From Nostoc sp. NIES-4103 (GTDB lineage Bacteria; Cyanobacteriota; Cyanobacteriia; Cyanobacteriales; Nostocaceae): a stretch of DNA of 64,000 bases. The notes under the pieces are model-generated. The model had not been told where the DNA came from and ran no database searches. It saw only the letters and a program-made list of their open reading frames with translations. Location of the stretch: assembly GCF_002368335.1 (NCBI RefSeq), contig NZ_AP018288.1:7821567-7885566 (forward strand), read 5' to 3'. Both the position numbers and the translations under genes were made by a program. How positions within the stretch are numbered: the stretch's first letter is position 1; each line of letters opens with the position of its first letter. Shown here piece after piece: positions 1-8,571 of this stretch.

Positions 1-41
1 GGAGATGAGGGAGATGGGGGAGATGGGGGAGAAATAACCAA

Positions 42-76
42 TGACTATTGACTATTGACTATTGACTATTGACTAT
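42..76. repeat. Heptamer repeat array TGACTAT x5
   Basis: Five tandem TGACTAT units. This is a short tandemly repeated repetitive (STRR) sequence of the kind known from heterocystous cyanobacteria. The stop codon of the livG-like gene lies in the last unit. Bases 1-33 are a separate G-rich repeat (GGGGGAGAT type). Confidence 0.9.
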
Positions 77-861
77 TTTCCCAAATATGCTTCGAGAACC
101 TTGGGATTGGTTTGAATTTCTGCGGGGACACCATCAGCTAAATTTTGCCCTTCTGCAAGCACCCAAACGCGATCGCACAAGGACATAATCACATCCATAT
201 TGTGTTCAATAATCAGAAATGTCATACCTTCGCGGTTCCAGGTAATAATGCGATCGCATATATCATCAATCAGCTTGGGATTCACTCCTGCTGCTGGTTC
301 ATCTAACAAAATTAACTTGGGATTAGTCATCAGCGCCCGTCCCATTTCCAGCAGCTTGCGTTGTCCTCCTGATAAACTCCCGGCATAGTCGCGTGCTTTT
401 TTTGCTAAACCCACAGCGGCTAACAGAGACATTGCTTGTTCTTGCAGTTGCTTTTCTTCTTTGGCAACGATATGTGGTTGAAACTGCACTTGCCAAAAAT
501 TTTCACCTGTTTGTTTTTGTGCTGCTAGCAGCATATTATCTAACACCGACAACCGCGAGAGAGTGCGGGGAACCTGAAAAGTACGCACTATTCCCTGCTG
601 AGCAATTTGATATGGTTGTAAGTGATGAATCGGTTCGCCATCAAAAATCACTCGTCCCTTATCTGGGCGAATGAAGTTTGAAAGTAAATTAAATAAAGTG
701 GTTTTACCAGCACCATTTGGGCCAATCAACCCGGTAATGCTGCCTTTGTTGACTTCAAGGTTGGCATTATATACAGCTTTGATACCACCAAAGCTTTTAC
801 AAAGTCCCGTGGCTACCAATAGAGGAAGTGAGGATGACTGGTGAGACTGGTTATTTACCAA
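73..861 (-). CDS. livG: ABC transporter ATP-binding protein, LivG/NatA type
   Basis: ATPase subunit of a branched-chain or neutral amino-acid importer; it hydrolyses ATP at the cytoplasmic face to drive uptake. Visible motifs are the Walker A GPNGAGKTT near residue 47, the signature LSGGQRK near 163, and Walker B LILLDEP near 182; the length of 262 aa is normal for LivG. The start is a TTG that overlaps the end of the permease gene by 11 bases. It is preferred because a strong AGGAGG-type ribosome site (872-876 on the reverse strand) lies about 10 bases upstream. The TAG stop falls inside a TGACTAT repeat array. In Anabaena the equivalent system is the N-I (Nat) permease, but substrate cannot be read from this sequence. 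Confidence 0.93.
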   Translation of the reverse strand: MVNNQSHQSSSLPLLVATGLCKSFGGIKAVYNANLEVNKGSITGLIGPNGAGKTTLFNLLSNFIRPDKGRVIFDGEPIHHLQPYQIAQQGIVRTFQVPRTLSRLSVLDNMLLAAQKQTGENFWQVQFQPHIVAKEEKQLQEQAMSLLAAVGLAKKARDYAGSLSGGQRKLLEMGRALMTNPKLILLDEPAAGVNPKLIDDICDRIITWNREGMTFLIIEHNMDVIMSLCDRVWVLAEGQNLADGVPAEIQTNPKVLEAYLGK

Positions 862-1987
862 GGGTGAGTTCCTCCTTTTTCCCTAGGATACCTTGAGGAC
901 GCCAAATCATCAGCACCATCAAAATTAGACCGATAACCATGATGCGAAATGCACCCAGACGCGCTTCATCAAGGGGGATAATTCTGGGCATAACTTCGCG
1001 GGTGATGGCATCGTAAGCAGTAAAGATCACCGCACCTAAGATTGTGCCGATATTATTACCAGAACCGCCTAAAATGACCATAATCCAAGCATCGAAAGTC
1101 ACCTGCGGTTCAAAAGTTTTATCAGGGTAAATAGTGCTGAGTTGCCATGCATAGAAAGCACCAGCCATACCTGCGATCGCACCTCCTAGCATCAGAGATT
1201 GTACTTTATACCAAAAGACATTTTTGCCCATTGCCTTTGGTACTTCTTCATCTTCGCGGATAGCTTTGAGGACTCGACCCCAAGGCGATCGCACCAAAAC
1301 TTCCAAGCGCCAAAATATAAATGCTAGTATCAAAACTGACAACAGCATTAAACCCCCTTTGGGGCTGTAATTATACAGGCTGAGAACTCCAGAAATATAA
1401 ATCGCAGCTGTTAACAGGCCTAAGACAATAGCCACACCCAAGCGTGTTGCCAATTCTTGCTTGCTAACTATTTCTTGAGATGAATCAGCAACTAGGGACA
1501 TTGTTGCCTTGCGAATCCATCGCCACAACGCAAACAAAGTCACACCAGCCAGCAGCGTCAGCAGTCCAATCATCAGCAGTCGAAAAAACAAATTTGGTTC
1601 TGTCGTTAAAGGTATAGGATAACTTTGTATTCCAAACGCCCCGGACACCCAGGTGTCACCTACAGGTAATTCTTGGTTGTTTAGTACCAAACGAATTAGT
1701 TCTCCTGTACCGATAGTGACAATTGCTAGGTAATCTTCCCGCAAGCGTAGAGTTGCGAAACCAATTATCAAGCCTAGCAAGGCGGCGACTATTGCCCCAA
1801 TTACTGCTGATACAAATAGAGGCACACCTTTTAAGCTTAACAATACTGTGGTATAAGCCCCTAGGGTCATAAAAGCAATATGACCAAAGTTAATTAACCC
1901 CGTAAAGCCCCACTGTAAATTGAGTCCCAAGCTAAACAGGGCAAGAATTGCCGTAGAAATAGTTAGAAAAATGAGATAGTCAATCAT
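851..1987 (-). CDS. livM: Branched-chain amino-acid ABC permease, LivM/NatC type
   Basis: Integral membrane subunit of the importer whose ATPase follows directly. The protein is almost wholly hydrophobic with about ten predicted membrane spans, and carries the family loop with EDEEVPKAMGKNV near residue 255, which is the ATPase-contact (EAA-like) region of LivM proteins. The reading frame can be extended to a TTG at 2005, but that codon lies in a repeat, so the ATG at 1987 (MIDYLIF) is chosen. A hydrophilic insertion (about residues 165-185) separates two spans. The binding protein, the LivH permease and the LivF ATPase are not in this window, so the system is split or continues outside it. 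Confidence 0.92.
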   Translation of the reverse strand: MIDYLIFLTISTAILALFSLGLNLQWGFTGLINFGHIAFMTLGAYTTVLLSLKGVPLFVSAVIGAIVAALLGLIIGFATLRLREDYLAIVTIGTGELIRLVLNNQELPVGDTWVSGAFGIQSYPIPLTTEPNLFFRLLMIGLLTLLAGVTLFALWRWIRKATMSLVADSSQEIVSKQELATRLGVAIVLGLLTAAIYISGVLSLYNYSPKGGLMLLSVLILAFIFWRLEVLVRSPWGRVLKAIREDEEVPKAMGKNVFWYKVQSLMLGGAIAGMAGAFYAWQLSTIYPDKTFEPQVTFDAWIMVILGGSGNNIGTILGAVIFTAYDAITREVMPRIIPLDEARLGAFRIMVIGLILMVLMIWRPQGILGKKEELTLGK

Positions 1988-2291
1988 GAGCTTGTCAGTT
2001 GTCAATAGTCATTAGTCAATAGTCAATAGTCAATAGTCAATAGTCAATAGTCAATAGCTATTCTCCTCATCTCCCTCACCTCCCCCATCTCCCCCATCTC
2101 CACGGCAGTTGCTCCACTTGGGGAGACCCCAAGACCGCACTGCCTCCTCATCTCCCGGTTGGTAAGCGAAGTCGAACCACATCTCCCTCATCCTCCCTAT
2201 CCCCTGCTTGAAGATAATATGATCTTGCCGTTAAGTATGACGAATTTCTGGGAACAATACCTTTGAGTTTTGGATAGTATTTTATTGATGT
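1988..2291. repeat. Repeat-filled gap upstream of livM-like gene
   Basis: Positions 2003-2056 hold about seven tandem ATAGTCA heptamers; 2061-2110 and 2165-2205 are C/T-rich CTCCCCCAT-type repeats. The stretch 2100-2150 resembles dispersed GC-richer repeat pieces seen elsewhere in the window. No ORF or RNA gene is visible. The promoter of the transporter genes must lie within or beyond these repeats. Confidence 0.75.
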
Positions 2292-2489
2292 ATGAATTTA
2301 CTGCGAATTAGAATCCATCACTTGATCGAGCAGTTAGCCGATGAAGAACTTGATAGCGTTTGGAATGCTCTCCACGCTTTGCATTGTGACTTTTACATGC
2401 TAAAAGAAATACAAAAGGTCAAACAATTGCAGCAACCGTGGGATATCTTAACCCATGACGAAGCAATGCGTATGCTAATGTTTGTCTGA
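2292..2489 (+). CDS. Small hypothetical protein, possible antitoxin
   Basis: A 65-aa, largely helical protein of unknown function. It begins MNLLRIRIHHLIEQL and contains the acidic helix LADEELDSVWNAL, followed by a hydrophobic C-terminus. It lies 200 bases upstream of a RelE/ParE-like gene on the same strand. The N-terminal segment resembles the short helical antitoxins that pair with RelE-type toxins, but no definite family was recognised. The antitoxin role is inferred only from position and size. The gap to the next gene is filled with heptamer repeats, unusual for a coupled toxin-antitoxin pair. Confidence 0.5.
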   Translation: MNLLRIRIHHLIEQLADEELDSVWNALHALHCDFYMLKEIQKVKQLQQPWDILTHDEAMRMLMFV

Positions 2490-2503
2490 ATCAGCAATGA
2501 AAA

Positions 2504-2671
2504 AGGGCTGGGGACTGGGGACTGGGGACTAGGTACTGGGGACTGGTGACTGGTGACTGGGGACTGGGAAAAAATATTAGTTCATCAAACAGCGGTTTTT
2601 TCCTAATATCCGATACCCAATACCCAATCCCCGATACCCAATACCCAATCCCCAATCCTAATCCCCAGTCC
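2504..2671. repeat. STRR array between the two small genes
   Basis: A G-rich half (GGGGACT, GGTGACT units, 2504-2570) is followed by a C-rich half (ATACCCA, ATCCCCA units, 2608-2671). The two halves are roughly complementary and could fold back on each other. Confidence 0.88.
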
Positions 2672-2690
2672 CTAGTAAAGGTGATGCCTA

Positions 2691-2948
2691 GTGAGTCTGG
2701 AAGTGCGCTATGCCAGGTCTTTTTTGGTAGACCTGAAGAGTTTAGAACCGGCTGCCTACCAGCGGGTATATGATTTTGTGTTTTTGGAGTTCGCTCAAAA
2801 GGGACTGTTGCATAGTCTACCGGAACTGCGGCAGCTTGATAGTGAGGGTATTTTTCATCGCTTTACTATAGATAAATATCTAATTGGTATAGAAATTAGG
2901 GGCGAAATTGTCAAATTTTTGCGGGTCATCCCTATGCCAGATGTTTAA
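2691..2948 (+). CDS. RelE/ParE-family toxin-like protein
   Basis: 85 aa with the pattern of RelE/ParE mRNA interferase-fold proteins: an N-terminal basic strand (SLEVRYARSFLVDLKSL), a helix, then a C-terminal sheet (EGIFHRFTIDKYLIGIEIRGEIVKFLRVIPM). A GTG start at 2691 is chosen. AAAGGTGA at 2677-2684 lies about seven bases upstream, and the ATG at 2684 is out of frame. Family members degrade ribosome-bound mRNA or poison gyrase; here activity is unproven. The upstream 65-aa gene would be the partner. Confidence 0.65.
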   Translation: MSLEVRYARSFLVDLKSLEPAAYQRVYDFVFLEFAQKGLLHSLPELRQLDSEGIFHRFTIDKYLIGIEIRGEIVKFLRVIPMPDV

Positions 2949-3060
2949 GCTAAAGAGTTAGACCAACACTTAAAACTGTAAACTGTATAAGGCTAGGCAG
3001 GGATGGCTCTATCCTTAAACTAAACTTGTTTTGGAAAAACACTTTACTTGAGATTTCCCT

Positions 3061-4647
3061 ATGGATGCAAGGGCACTTTGGCAACGATACCAAAATTGGT
3101 TATATTTCCACGAGGGATTAGGACTTTATCTAGATGTAAGTCGGATGCGTTTTGATGACGCTTTTGTGGAGTCGTTGCAGCCGAAGTTTAACAAGGCGTT
3201 TGCTTTTATGGCGGAATTAGAGAAGGGCGCGATCGCTAATCCTGACGAAAACCGCATGGTTGGTCACTACTGGTTGCGAAATCCCGATTTAGCACCGTCT
3301 CCAGAACTTACACAAGAAATTGTCCAAACTCTAGAAAAAATCGAAGCCTTTGCTGAAAAAGTGCAAACAGGTGCTATTCATCCTCCTAGGGCTAGCCGCT
3401 TTACTGATGTGATTTCCATTGGTATTGGTGGTTCTGCCCTTGGCCCCCAATTTGTCGCTGAAGCTTTGGCACCTGATTTCCCACCCCTAAAAATTCACTT
3501 TATCGACAACACTGATCCCGCAGGTATTGACCGTACTCTCAATCATCTGCGAAACAATCTTGCCAGCACTTTGGTGTTAGTCATCTCTAAATCAGGTGGC
3601 ACACCAGAACCCCGTAATGGCATGATTGAGGTGAAAAAAGCTTATGCTGGGCACAATTTGGACTTTGCTCAATATGCTGTAGCTATTACTAGCCCTGATA
3701 GCAATTTAGATAAAGTGGCTAAGTCTGAAGGTTGGTTGGCCAGGTTTCCCATGTATGACTGGGTGGGAGGACGAACTTCAGAAATGTCTGCTGTGGGACT
3801 AGTTCCAGCAGCATTACAGGGTATTGATGTTCGCGCTATGCTAGAAGGCGCAAAAGAAATGGATGACGCTACCCGCGTCCTAGATGTGAAAAACAACCCA
3901 GCAGCTTTGTTGGCAATGTCATGGTATTTTTCTGGCAATGGACGGGGTGAAAAAGACATGGTTGTCCTGCCATACAAGGACAGCTTGCTGTTGTTCAGCC
4001 GTTATTTGCAACAGCTGGTGATGGAATCTCTGGGTAAGGAAAAAGACTTAGACGGCAACGTTGTCCATCAAGGCATCGCTGTTTATGGTAATAAAGGTTC
4101 AACAGACCAACACGCTTACGTGCAGCAGTTACGCGAGGGTGTACCGAATTTCTTTGCTACCTTAATCGAAGTTTTGGAAGACCGCAACGGGTCATCTCCA
4201 GAAATTGATCCTGGAGTCACAGCAGGGGATTATCTTTCCGGTTTTCTCCAAGGAACTCGACAAGCGCTGTATGAAAATCAGCGCGATTCGATTACAGTCA
4301 CCATTCCTCAAGTTAACCCCCGGACTGTGGGGGCGCTAATTGCTTTGTATGAACGGGCTGTTGGTTTCTACGCCAGCCTAGTCAACATCAACGCTTACCA
4401 TCAACCAGGGGTAGAAGCTGGCAAAAAAGCTGCTGCGGTCATTCTCGACTTGCAAACACGAGTATTAGCAGTGCTACAAAAAGAAAAAACTCCCCTTTCC
4501 TTGGAAGAAATTGCCGATAAAGCAGGCGCTGCTGACCAAATTGAGGCAATTTACAAGATTCTGCGTCATCTTTATGCCAATCAACGGGGTGTGGTTTTGC
4601 AAGGTAATCTTGGACAACCCAGTAGTTTGAAGGTTTCTGCTAGCTAA
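3061..4647 (+). CDS. pgi: Glucose-6-phosphate isomerase
   Basis: Interconverts glucose-6-phosphate and fructose-6-phosphate, linking glycolysis, the oxidative pentose-phosphate route and glycogen metabolism in the cytosol. The signatures SIGIGGSALGPQFVAEAL (about residue 121), VISKSGGTPEPRN and GGRTSEMSAVGL are all present. The 528-aa length fits the cyanobacterial form, which is shorter than the enterobacterial enzyme and carries a C-terminal helical extension. The start ATG has no strong ribosome site but is the only sensible one. It is monocistronic: hairpins follow at 4669 and 4701. Confidence 0.97.
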   Translation: MDARALWQRYQNWLYFHEGLGLYLDVSRMRFDDAFVESLQPKFNKAFAFMAELEKGAIANPDENRMVGHYWLRNPDLAPSPELTQEIVQTLEKIEAFAEKVQTGAIHPPRASRFTDVISIGIGGSALGPQFVAEALAPDFPPLKIHFIDNTDPAGIDRTLNHLRNNLASTLVLVISKSGGTPEPRNGMIEVKKAYAGHNLDFAQYAVAITSPDSNLDKVAKSEGWLARFPMYDWVGGRTSEMSAVGLVPAALQGIDVRAMLEGAKEMDDATRVLDVKNNPAALLAMSWYFSGNGRGEKDMVVLPYKDSLLLFSRYLQQLVMESLGKEKDLDGNVVHQGIAVYGNKGSTDQHAYVQQLREGVPNFFATLIEVLEDRNGSSPEIDPGVTAGDYLSGFLQGTRQALYENQRDSITVTIPQVNPRTVGALIALYERAVGFYASLVNINAYHQPGVEAGKKAAAVILDLQTRVLAVLQKEKTPLSLEEIADKAGAADQIEAIYKILRHLYANQRGVVLQGNLGQPSSLKVSAS

Positions 4648-4668
4648 TAATTCATATCTACTTAAGTA

Positions 4669-4698
4669 TTGTTGCTTATGCAACAATTCAATTTTTTA
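4669..4698 (+). terminator. Probable terminator of pgi
   Basis: Stem TTGTTGC/GCAACAA with a four-base loop (4669-4686), followed by TTCAATTTTTT. It lies 22 bases after the pgi stop. Confidence 0.65.
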
Positions 4699-4700
4699 TT

Positions 4701-4731
4701 GTGAAGCATCCTAAAATCTAGGATGCTTCAC
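4701..4731. repeat. Perfect 12-bp hairpin downstream of pgi
   Basis: GTGAAGCATCCT (4701-4712), a 7-base loop, then AGGATGCTTCAC (4720-4731). There is no T-run after it, so it may be an RNA 3'-end stabiliser or a backup terminator. Confidence 0.7.
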
Positions 4732-4771
4732 TGCATTTATAGCTAAGTGCTAAGTGCTGATACTGATACCA

Positions 4772-4982
4772 ATTCGTAATTCGTAATTCGTAATTCGTAA
4801 TTGTAGAGACGATTCGCCGAATCGTCTCTACTGGGTTGCGGGGTTTGAATGTGTTGCCGGATTTTAAAGAAATGGTATGAGTTGTATTCAAAGATGAGGA
4901 AGATAAGGGGGATGAGGGAGAATAATTGTTGTCGCACCCCTGCACCCCTGCACCCCTGCTCCCCTGCTCCCATTCCTGGATA
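4772..4982. repeat. Dispersed repeats: AATTCGT array and a 29-bp palindrome
   Basis: AATTCGT-type units occupy 4772-4802. A near-perfect palindrome occupies 4803-4831, with arms GTAGAGACGATTCG and its complement around one base. The type (GTAGAGACG...CGTCTCTAC) is a recurrent Nostocales palindrome. 4920-4975 is a CACCCCTG/CTCCCCTG array. Nothing coding is seen. Confidence 0.8.
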
Positions 4983-5639
4983 TTACACCACACTCAACAA
5001 ACGTTGATTAAAGTAGCTCTTGGGTAAGAAACAGCGATCTGGCAAAAAAGGATTAGGCATATATTGGGTTAGGCGAGTACCGGGCTGATCTAGATGACAG
5101 AATGGTGGCACAATTCCCCAGTCTTCTGCTAGCCAAATCCAGTATCCGATTTCAATTTTGCCGTAGTTCGAGACTGTGAGGATCTCGCCTACGCTGTTGT
5201 TAATGGGTACTAAGTCAGAAAATGACTTAAGTTCAGTTAAGAGCCAAGCTAATTCTTCTACAGAAAAGTAGTAGCCATTCTCTGCCGCTATTTTAATAAA
5301 TTCTTGCGGATTTTTAGCTGCAAGTAATTCCTCTTTGAGTGATGGCGTTTTTTGTGCTAAGTCAAAAATATCCCAAATCTGTTTCCTTGTAATTAAAAAC
5401 CAGGCAAGTTCCTCCGCTGTTAAATTACAACCATTTTCTCTAGCTAATTTGATAAATTTATCAAGGCTATCAGTTTCTCCTAGTTGGCTTTTCAAGAGAA
5501 AACTGTGTTCTATAAATGACAAAAAATCTATAACTTTTTGCCATGTTGATTTATCAAATTTACTATGGAGTTTTATCTTTTCTTTCCAGGAAAGATATTG
5601 CTCTTCTTTCAGGAAAAAATTCCAAAGTTGATAATACAT
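4983..5639 (-). CDS. Tandem Nif11-like domain protein
   Basis: A 218-aa protein of unknown function with two Nif11-like units. The first (about residues 40-90) holds LDKFIKLARENGCNLTAEEL; the second (about 95-145) holds PQEFIKIAAENGYYFSVEEL, each in the usual helix-[AG]-x-NG-x-hydrophobic-S/T-EEL layout. The last 70 residues are aromatic- and proline-rich and match nothing I recognise. Nif11 domains occur in nif clusters and as leaders of RiPP precursors. Here there is no Gly-Gly cleavage site or Cys-rich core, and no modifying enzyme is nearby, so a RiPP role is unlikely. The ATG at 5639 is preceded by AGAGAG. Confidence 0.75.
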   Translation of the reverse strand: MYYQLWNFFLKEEQYLSWKEKIKLHSKFDKSTWQKVIDFLSFIEHSFLLKSQLGETDSLDKFIKLARENGCNLTAEELAWFLITRKQIWDIFDLAQKTPSLKEELLAAKNPQEFIKIAAENGYYFSVEELAWLLTELKSFSDLVPINNSVGEILTVSNYGKIEIGYWIWLAEDWGIVPPFCHLDQPGTRLTQYMPNPFLPDRCFLPKSYFNQRLLSVV

Positions 5640-6057
5640 AAATCATCTCTCTTAAATCTCCAACTCAGTAGAGAATTACGTTTATAAATACCAGTTTAAT
5701 CAGTATACTGGAAAATCTCGACAGTATTTGATACACAAAATTATGCAAACTAAGGCACACGCAAGCTCAGTAAAAAGTTTTTGTAATATTTAAAACATAT
5801 ATATAAACTTATACTGTAGATAAGATAAAGGATAGCGATCGCTCTTACAACTACGTTACTTTCTGTAACATAAATTATATAAGCATTTCTTAGTAATATT
5901 AAGCCTTCTGTCATGTTCGTTAGTGTAAAGCAATCTCAAAAATACTATTTAAAATAGAGTATAAAAATTTACTAATTTACTAGTTTGGATTTAATTAATT
6001 AGTTATGTAGTGAGTAAAAGCGATCGCATTTAGCTTTGTATTTAAAGTAACTTCAGA
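5640..6057. other. AT-rich non-coding gap
   Basis: Apart from scattered HIP1 octamers, no ORF, hairpin with a T-run or RNA gene is recognisable. It contains the promoter of the minus-strand Nif11 gene. Confidence 0.6.
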
Positions 6058-6092
6058 TAGTGGTTAATTATCAGGCTGGTATTTTGACTTGG
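6058..6092 (+). pseudogene. Relic of the 3' end of a retropepsin-like gene
   Basis: GTGGTTAATTATCAGGCTGG and the following bases encode VNYQAGILT, matching the C-terminal VNYQAGVLILG of the intact gene ending at 6968. It is followed by the same spacer as the intact copy. This is the left-hand remnant of a duplicated segment; no upstream coding sequence survives. Confidence 0.75.
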
Positions 6093-6255
6093 AAATATTT
6101 TTGTTAAACGAACCGCCCTTCGGGTTCAGCAGTTCGCAATCGACGCAAAGCGCCAAGACTGCGACTGCTTCACCAAGGCGCAGAGAACGCAGAGACAAGA
6201 GAGTTGATGCTAGCTTTAGCTAATTGGTAAGTTGCATGGAAAGTAAAAGCGATCG
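6062..6255 (+). repeat. Left copy of direct repeat flanking the gene pair
   Basis: The segments 6062-6116 and 6174-6255 match 6932-6997 and 6992-7080 in order (GGTTAATTATCAGGCTGGT; AACGAACCGCC; AAGGCGCAGAGAACGCAGAG; GTTGATGCTAGCTT; TAATTGGTAAGT; GAAAGTAAAAGCGATCGC). The left copy carries an extra insert at 6117-6173. The pair 6292-6968 is therefore bracketed by a direct repeat. Confidence 0.85.
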
Positions 6256-6291
6256 CCCATAATATAAAGTGAAAGAGCTAGGATTAATACG

Positions 6292-6609
6292 ATGACTGAA
6301 TCAACTGCGAAACAACCGCCACGTCGAGGGAGAATTTTTCCAGAACGAACTTTATCGCCAGAAGAACTTGCTAAACGCAAAGCTGAAGATGAGGAGTTTG
6401 ATCGGCGTTGTCGGGCAATTTTTGAACGTGTGCGTCCTGATTTGATTAAGGAACACTACGGTTGGTATATTGCTGTAGAGCCGGATAGTGGAGATTACTT
6501 CATTGATGTAGATAAAGAAGTCGCTAGCCAGAAAGCACGTCAGCAGAACCCTAATTCTATACACTTTATGTTTTGTTTAAATGAGACTGGAACCACCGGC
6601 AGAATATGA
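6292..6609 (+). CDS. Conserved-type hypothetical protein
   Basis: 105 aa, charged, with no signal or membrane segment. The first 40 residues are basic and helical (LSPEELAKRKAEDEEFDRRCRAIFERV). The second half holds HYGWYIAVEPDSGDYFIDVD and a final MFCLNETGTTGRI. Its stop overlaps the start of the next gene as ATGA (6606-6609), so the two are translationally coupled. Pairs of such a protein with a clan-AA protease are frequent in cyanobacteria. The coupling resembles a toxin-antitoxin or chaperone-protease layout, but no function can be claimed. Confidence 0.8.
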   Translation: MTESTAKQPPRRGRIFPERTLSPEELAKRKAEDEEFDRRCRAIFERVRPDLIKEHYGWYIAVEPDSGDYFIDVDKEVASQKARQQNPNSIHFMFCLNETGTTGRI

Positions 6610-6968
6610 TTCAGGGAATCTTTGGAAATAGGGAACAGCTATTTTTTGAAATAGAATTTATTGCTGATAATGGATTAAATTTGCCTGTGGATACCATGTT
6701 AGATACTGGGTTCACAGGCTTTTTAGCTATTAACAAACAAGATTTAGATGGTCTTAATTGGCTGTATATCCGCAAGGAACGTCTGCGAACTGCACAGGGA
6801 GAAGCTAGATTTGATATCTATTTAGGTAAGGTACTATTGAATGGACATGAGTATGAAATTCCTGTTTATGCAGGGGATGAAATTACTGAAGTGTTACTAG
6901 GTTCGGAATGGCTGAAAATTTTGCCGTTGGCGGTTAATTATCAGGCTGGTGTTTTGATTTTGGGATAA
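6606..6968 (+). CDS. Retropepsin-like (clan AA) aspartic protease-like protein
   Basis: 120 aa, the size of a single retropepsin lobe. The catalytic-type motif MLDTGFTGFLAI sits near residues 31-42, and the C-terminal GSEWLKIL resembles the second hydrophobic turn (ILG-type) of the fold. It would act as a dimer. The substrate is unknown. The start ATG overlaps the upstream stop by four bases. The last codons and downstream spacer recur at 6058-6255, showing past tandem duplication. Confidence 0.8.
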   Translation: MIQGIFGNREQLFFEIEFIADNGLNLPVDTMLDTGFTGFLAINKQDLDGLNWLYIRKERLRTAQGEARFDIYLGKVLLNGHEYEIPVYAGDEITEVLLGSEWLKILPLAVNYQAGVLILG

Positions 6969-7032
6969 ATGCGATCGCTGTTTTTAACGAACCGCCAAGG
7001 CGCAACAGAACGCAGAGAGAAGAAAGTTGATG

Positions 7033-8571
7033 CTAGCTTGAACTAATTGGTAAGTGGCGTAGAAAGTAAAAGCGATCGCTTCTCCAATCACTTCCTTTTG
7101 TTCGCCCTAGGTAGCCTGTTAAGGGTGAGGAGAGTTCTATCAGAATTTCGTGCATTTGTTCTGTTTCTAGCGGCTTTGGCGGATTTGAACCGAAATACGC
7201 ACCATGTAAAGCCTCAACTCCAGCAGCTTTTATTCCTGAGTTTTGCAGATAGTTATGAACAAGCTGGATAATGTGCGATCGCAGTTTAATCTGTTTTTCA
7301 ATTTTATCAATATATTCATCAATTTTGTAGTCAATTTGCCCAGATTCTAAGTATTGCTGTAATTCCACTAAGTTGATAGCACCTGGATATTTTGCTTTTA
7401 ATTCAACGAGTTTTTGTAAAGTCATAACATTAATAATACTTACTTTCCATTGTTGTGCTGCTTTGAGAGTATCTTTAGATGGATTACCAGGGCCAATTAT
7501 TAATTTAGCGTAATTTATAAATTTATCTGTACCTAAGTGCATACCGCCTAGCTTCATTAATTCCTCCACTGTACCACTAGGAATTAATTTCCCCGCCTTA
7601 CATTCACAAACAAGAGGGTAAGGTTTTGAGCAAAATAAATCTAATCCTCCAGCACCACCTTTGTAAGCATTTTCAACTTTGAAACCTAAAAATTCCAGAC
7701 TTTGACGTGTGATATTTTCAAAATCTGTACCTGCTTGATAGTTACTTTTTTTCTCTTCTTTTTCTATGCTGCGATCGCCTAAATTTGCAATTGTTTTAAT
7801 CCATGCTAAATCTGGATTTAATGGTTGAGTCTGTTTGGTACTACTCCAACCTAGAAAGATTTTGATATCATCATCTAATTGTTTAGCTGCTGGGTTGGTA
7901 ATGCTAAGGGAGGCTAACGCACTCTGCAATTCTTCCAATTCAGGATGCAGCGGTGGTTCTAGTTTTTCTAATTGCTGTTTGCGTTGGGCGAAAGTGCGAT
8001 CGTTTAATATAGGATTTTCCTCAGAAACAGTTAAAGGTTGTGGTAAATAAATAAACTCGCTTTTTGGCTTAACCCTGACTTCTACTGGTTGAGCTAATTT
8101 ATAAACTCGCAGGTAAGCCAGAAATATATTCTGCCGTTGCTCCAGTATTTTCTGTAAAGCTTCTGTTGTCCAAATTGTTAGCTGTGATAAAGCAGGTAAC
8201 GAGTCAAAATTATTCAAAATTTGGCATAGTTCACATCTAGCCCAGGCTTTAATTAAGACTTTTTCATCAGCTATGACGGGTACTGGTAACTGTTCATCTT
8301 CTGCAAGTAAGCTTACTGATTGAGGCTGTTTCAAGATACCCTGATCATTTAGCTGTATAAGCGCACTTTGAGCAATAGGTAAAAAACTTAAGCGATAGTA
8401 CTGTTCAATTGGCAAGGTATTAATTGATGCATCTGCTGGACAAAAGGCAAATTCTCGCCCTGGAGCGATAAATTTATTGGGTAGCCACACAATAATTCTG
8501 CCATGCAATAATGCATCGATTTCTGGTGCTGGCAAGCGTAAGGCAGTATTAATTACAATAAAATTAATCAT
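7033..8571 (-). CDS. PD-(D/E)XK nuclease-like protein (third gene of operon)
   Basis: 512 aa. Residues about 285-400 form a restriction-endonuclease-like domain: FENITRQSLEFLGFKVENAY, then GGAGGLDLF with D311, and PLVCECKAG with E323 and K325, the D...ExK arrangement of this superfamily (DUF1887/Mrr-like). Residues 1-250 are an uncharacterised N-terminal region. The last 60 residues are hydrophilic. The start overlaps the ATPase stop by four bases (ATGA on the reverse strand), so translation is coupled. Together with the ATPase this suggests an ATP-regulated DNA or RNA nuclease. Whether it defends, repairs or resolves DNA is unknown. Confidence 0.78.
   Translation of the reverse strand: MINFIVINTALRLPAPEIDALLHGRIIVWLPNKFIAPGREFAFCPADASINTLPIEQYYRLSFLPIAQSALIQLNDQGILKQPQSVSLLAEDEQLPVPVIADEKVLIKAWARCELCQILNNFDSLPALSQLTIWTTEALQKILEQRQNIFLAYLRVYKLAQPVEVRVKPKSEFIYLPQPLTVSEENPILNDRTFAQRKQQLEKLEPPLHPELEELQSALASLSITNPAAKQLDDDIKIFLGWSSTKQTQPLNPDLAWIKTIANLGDRSIEKEEKKSNYQAGTDFENITRQSLEFLGFKVENAYKGGAGGLDLFCSKPYPLVCECKAGKLIPSGTVEELMKLGGMHLGTDKFINYAKLIIGPGNPSKDTLKAAQQWKVSIINVMTLQKLVELKAKYPGAINLVELQQYLESGQIDYKIDEYIDKIEKQIKLRSHIIQLVHNYLQNSGIKAAGVEALHGAYFGSNPPKPLETEQMHEILIELSSPLTGYLGRTKGSDWRSDRFYFLRHLPISSS

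Noticed and set aside
2546..2773. Frame of 75 aa overlapping the RelE-like start
   Set aside because: Composed mainly of repeat translation (DTQYPIP) and overlaps the better RelE-like frame.
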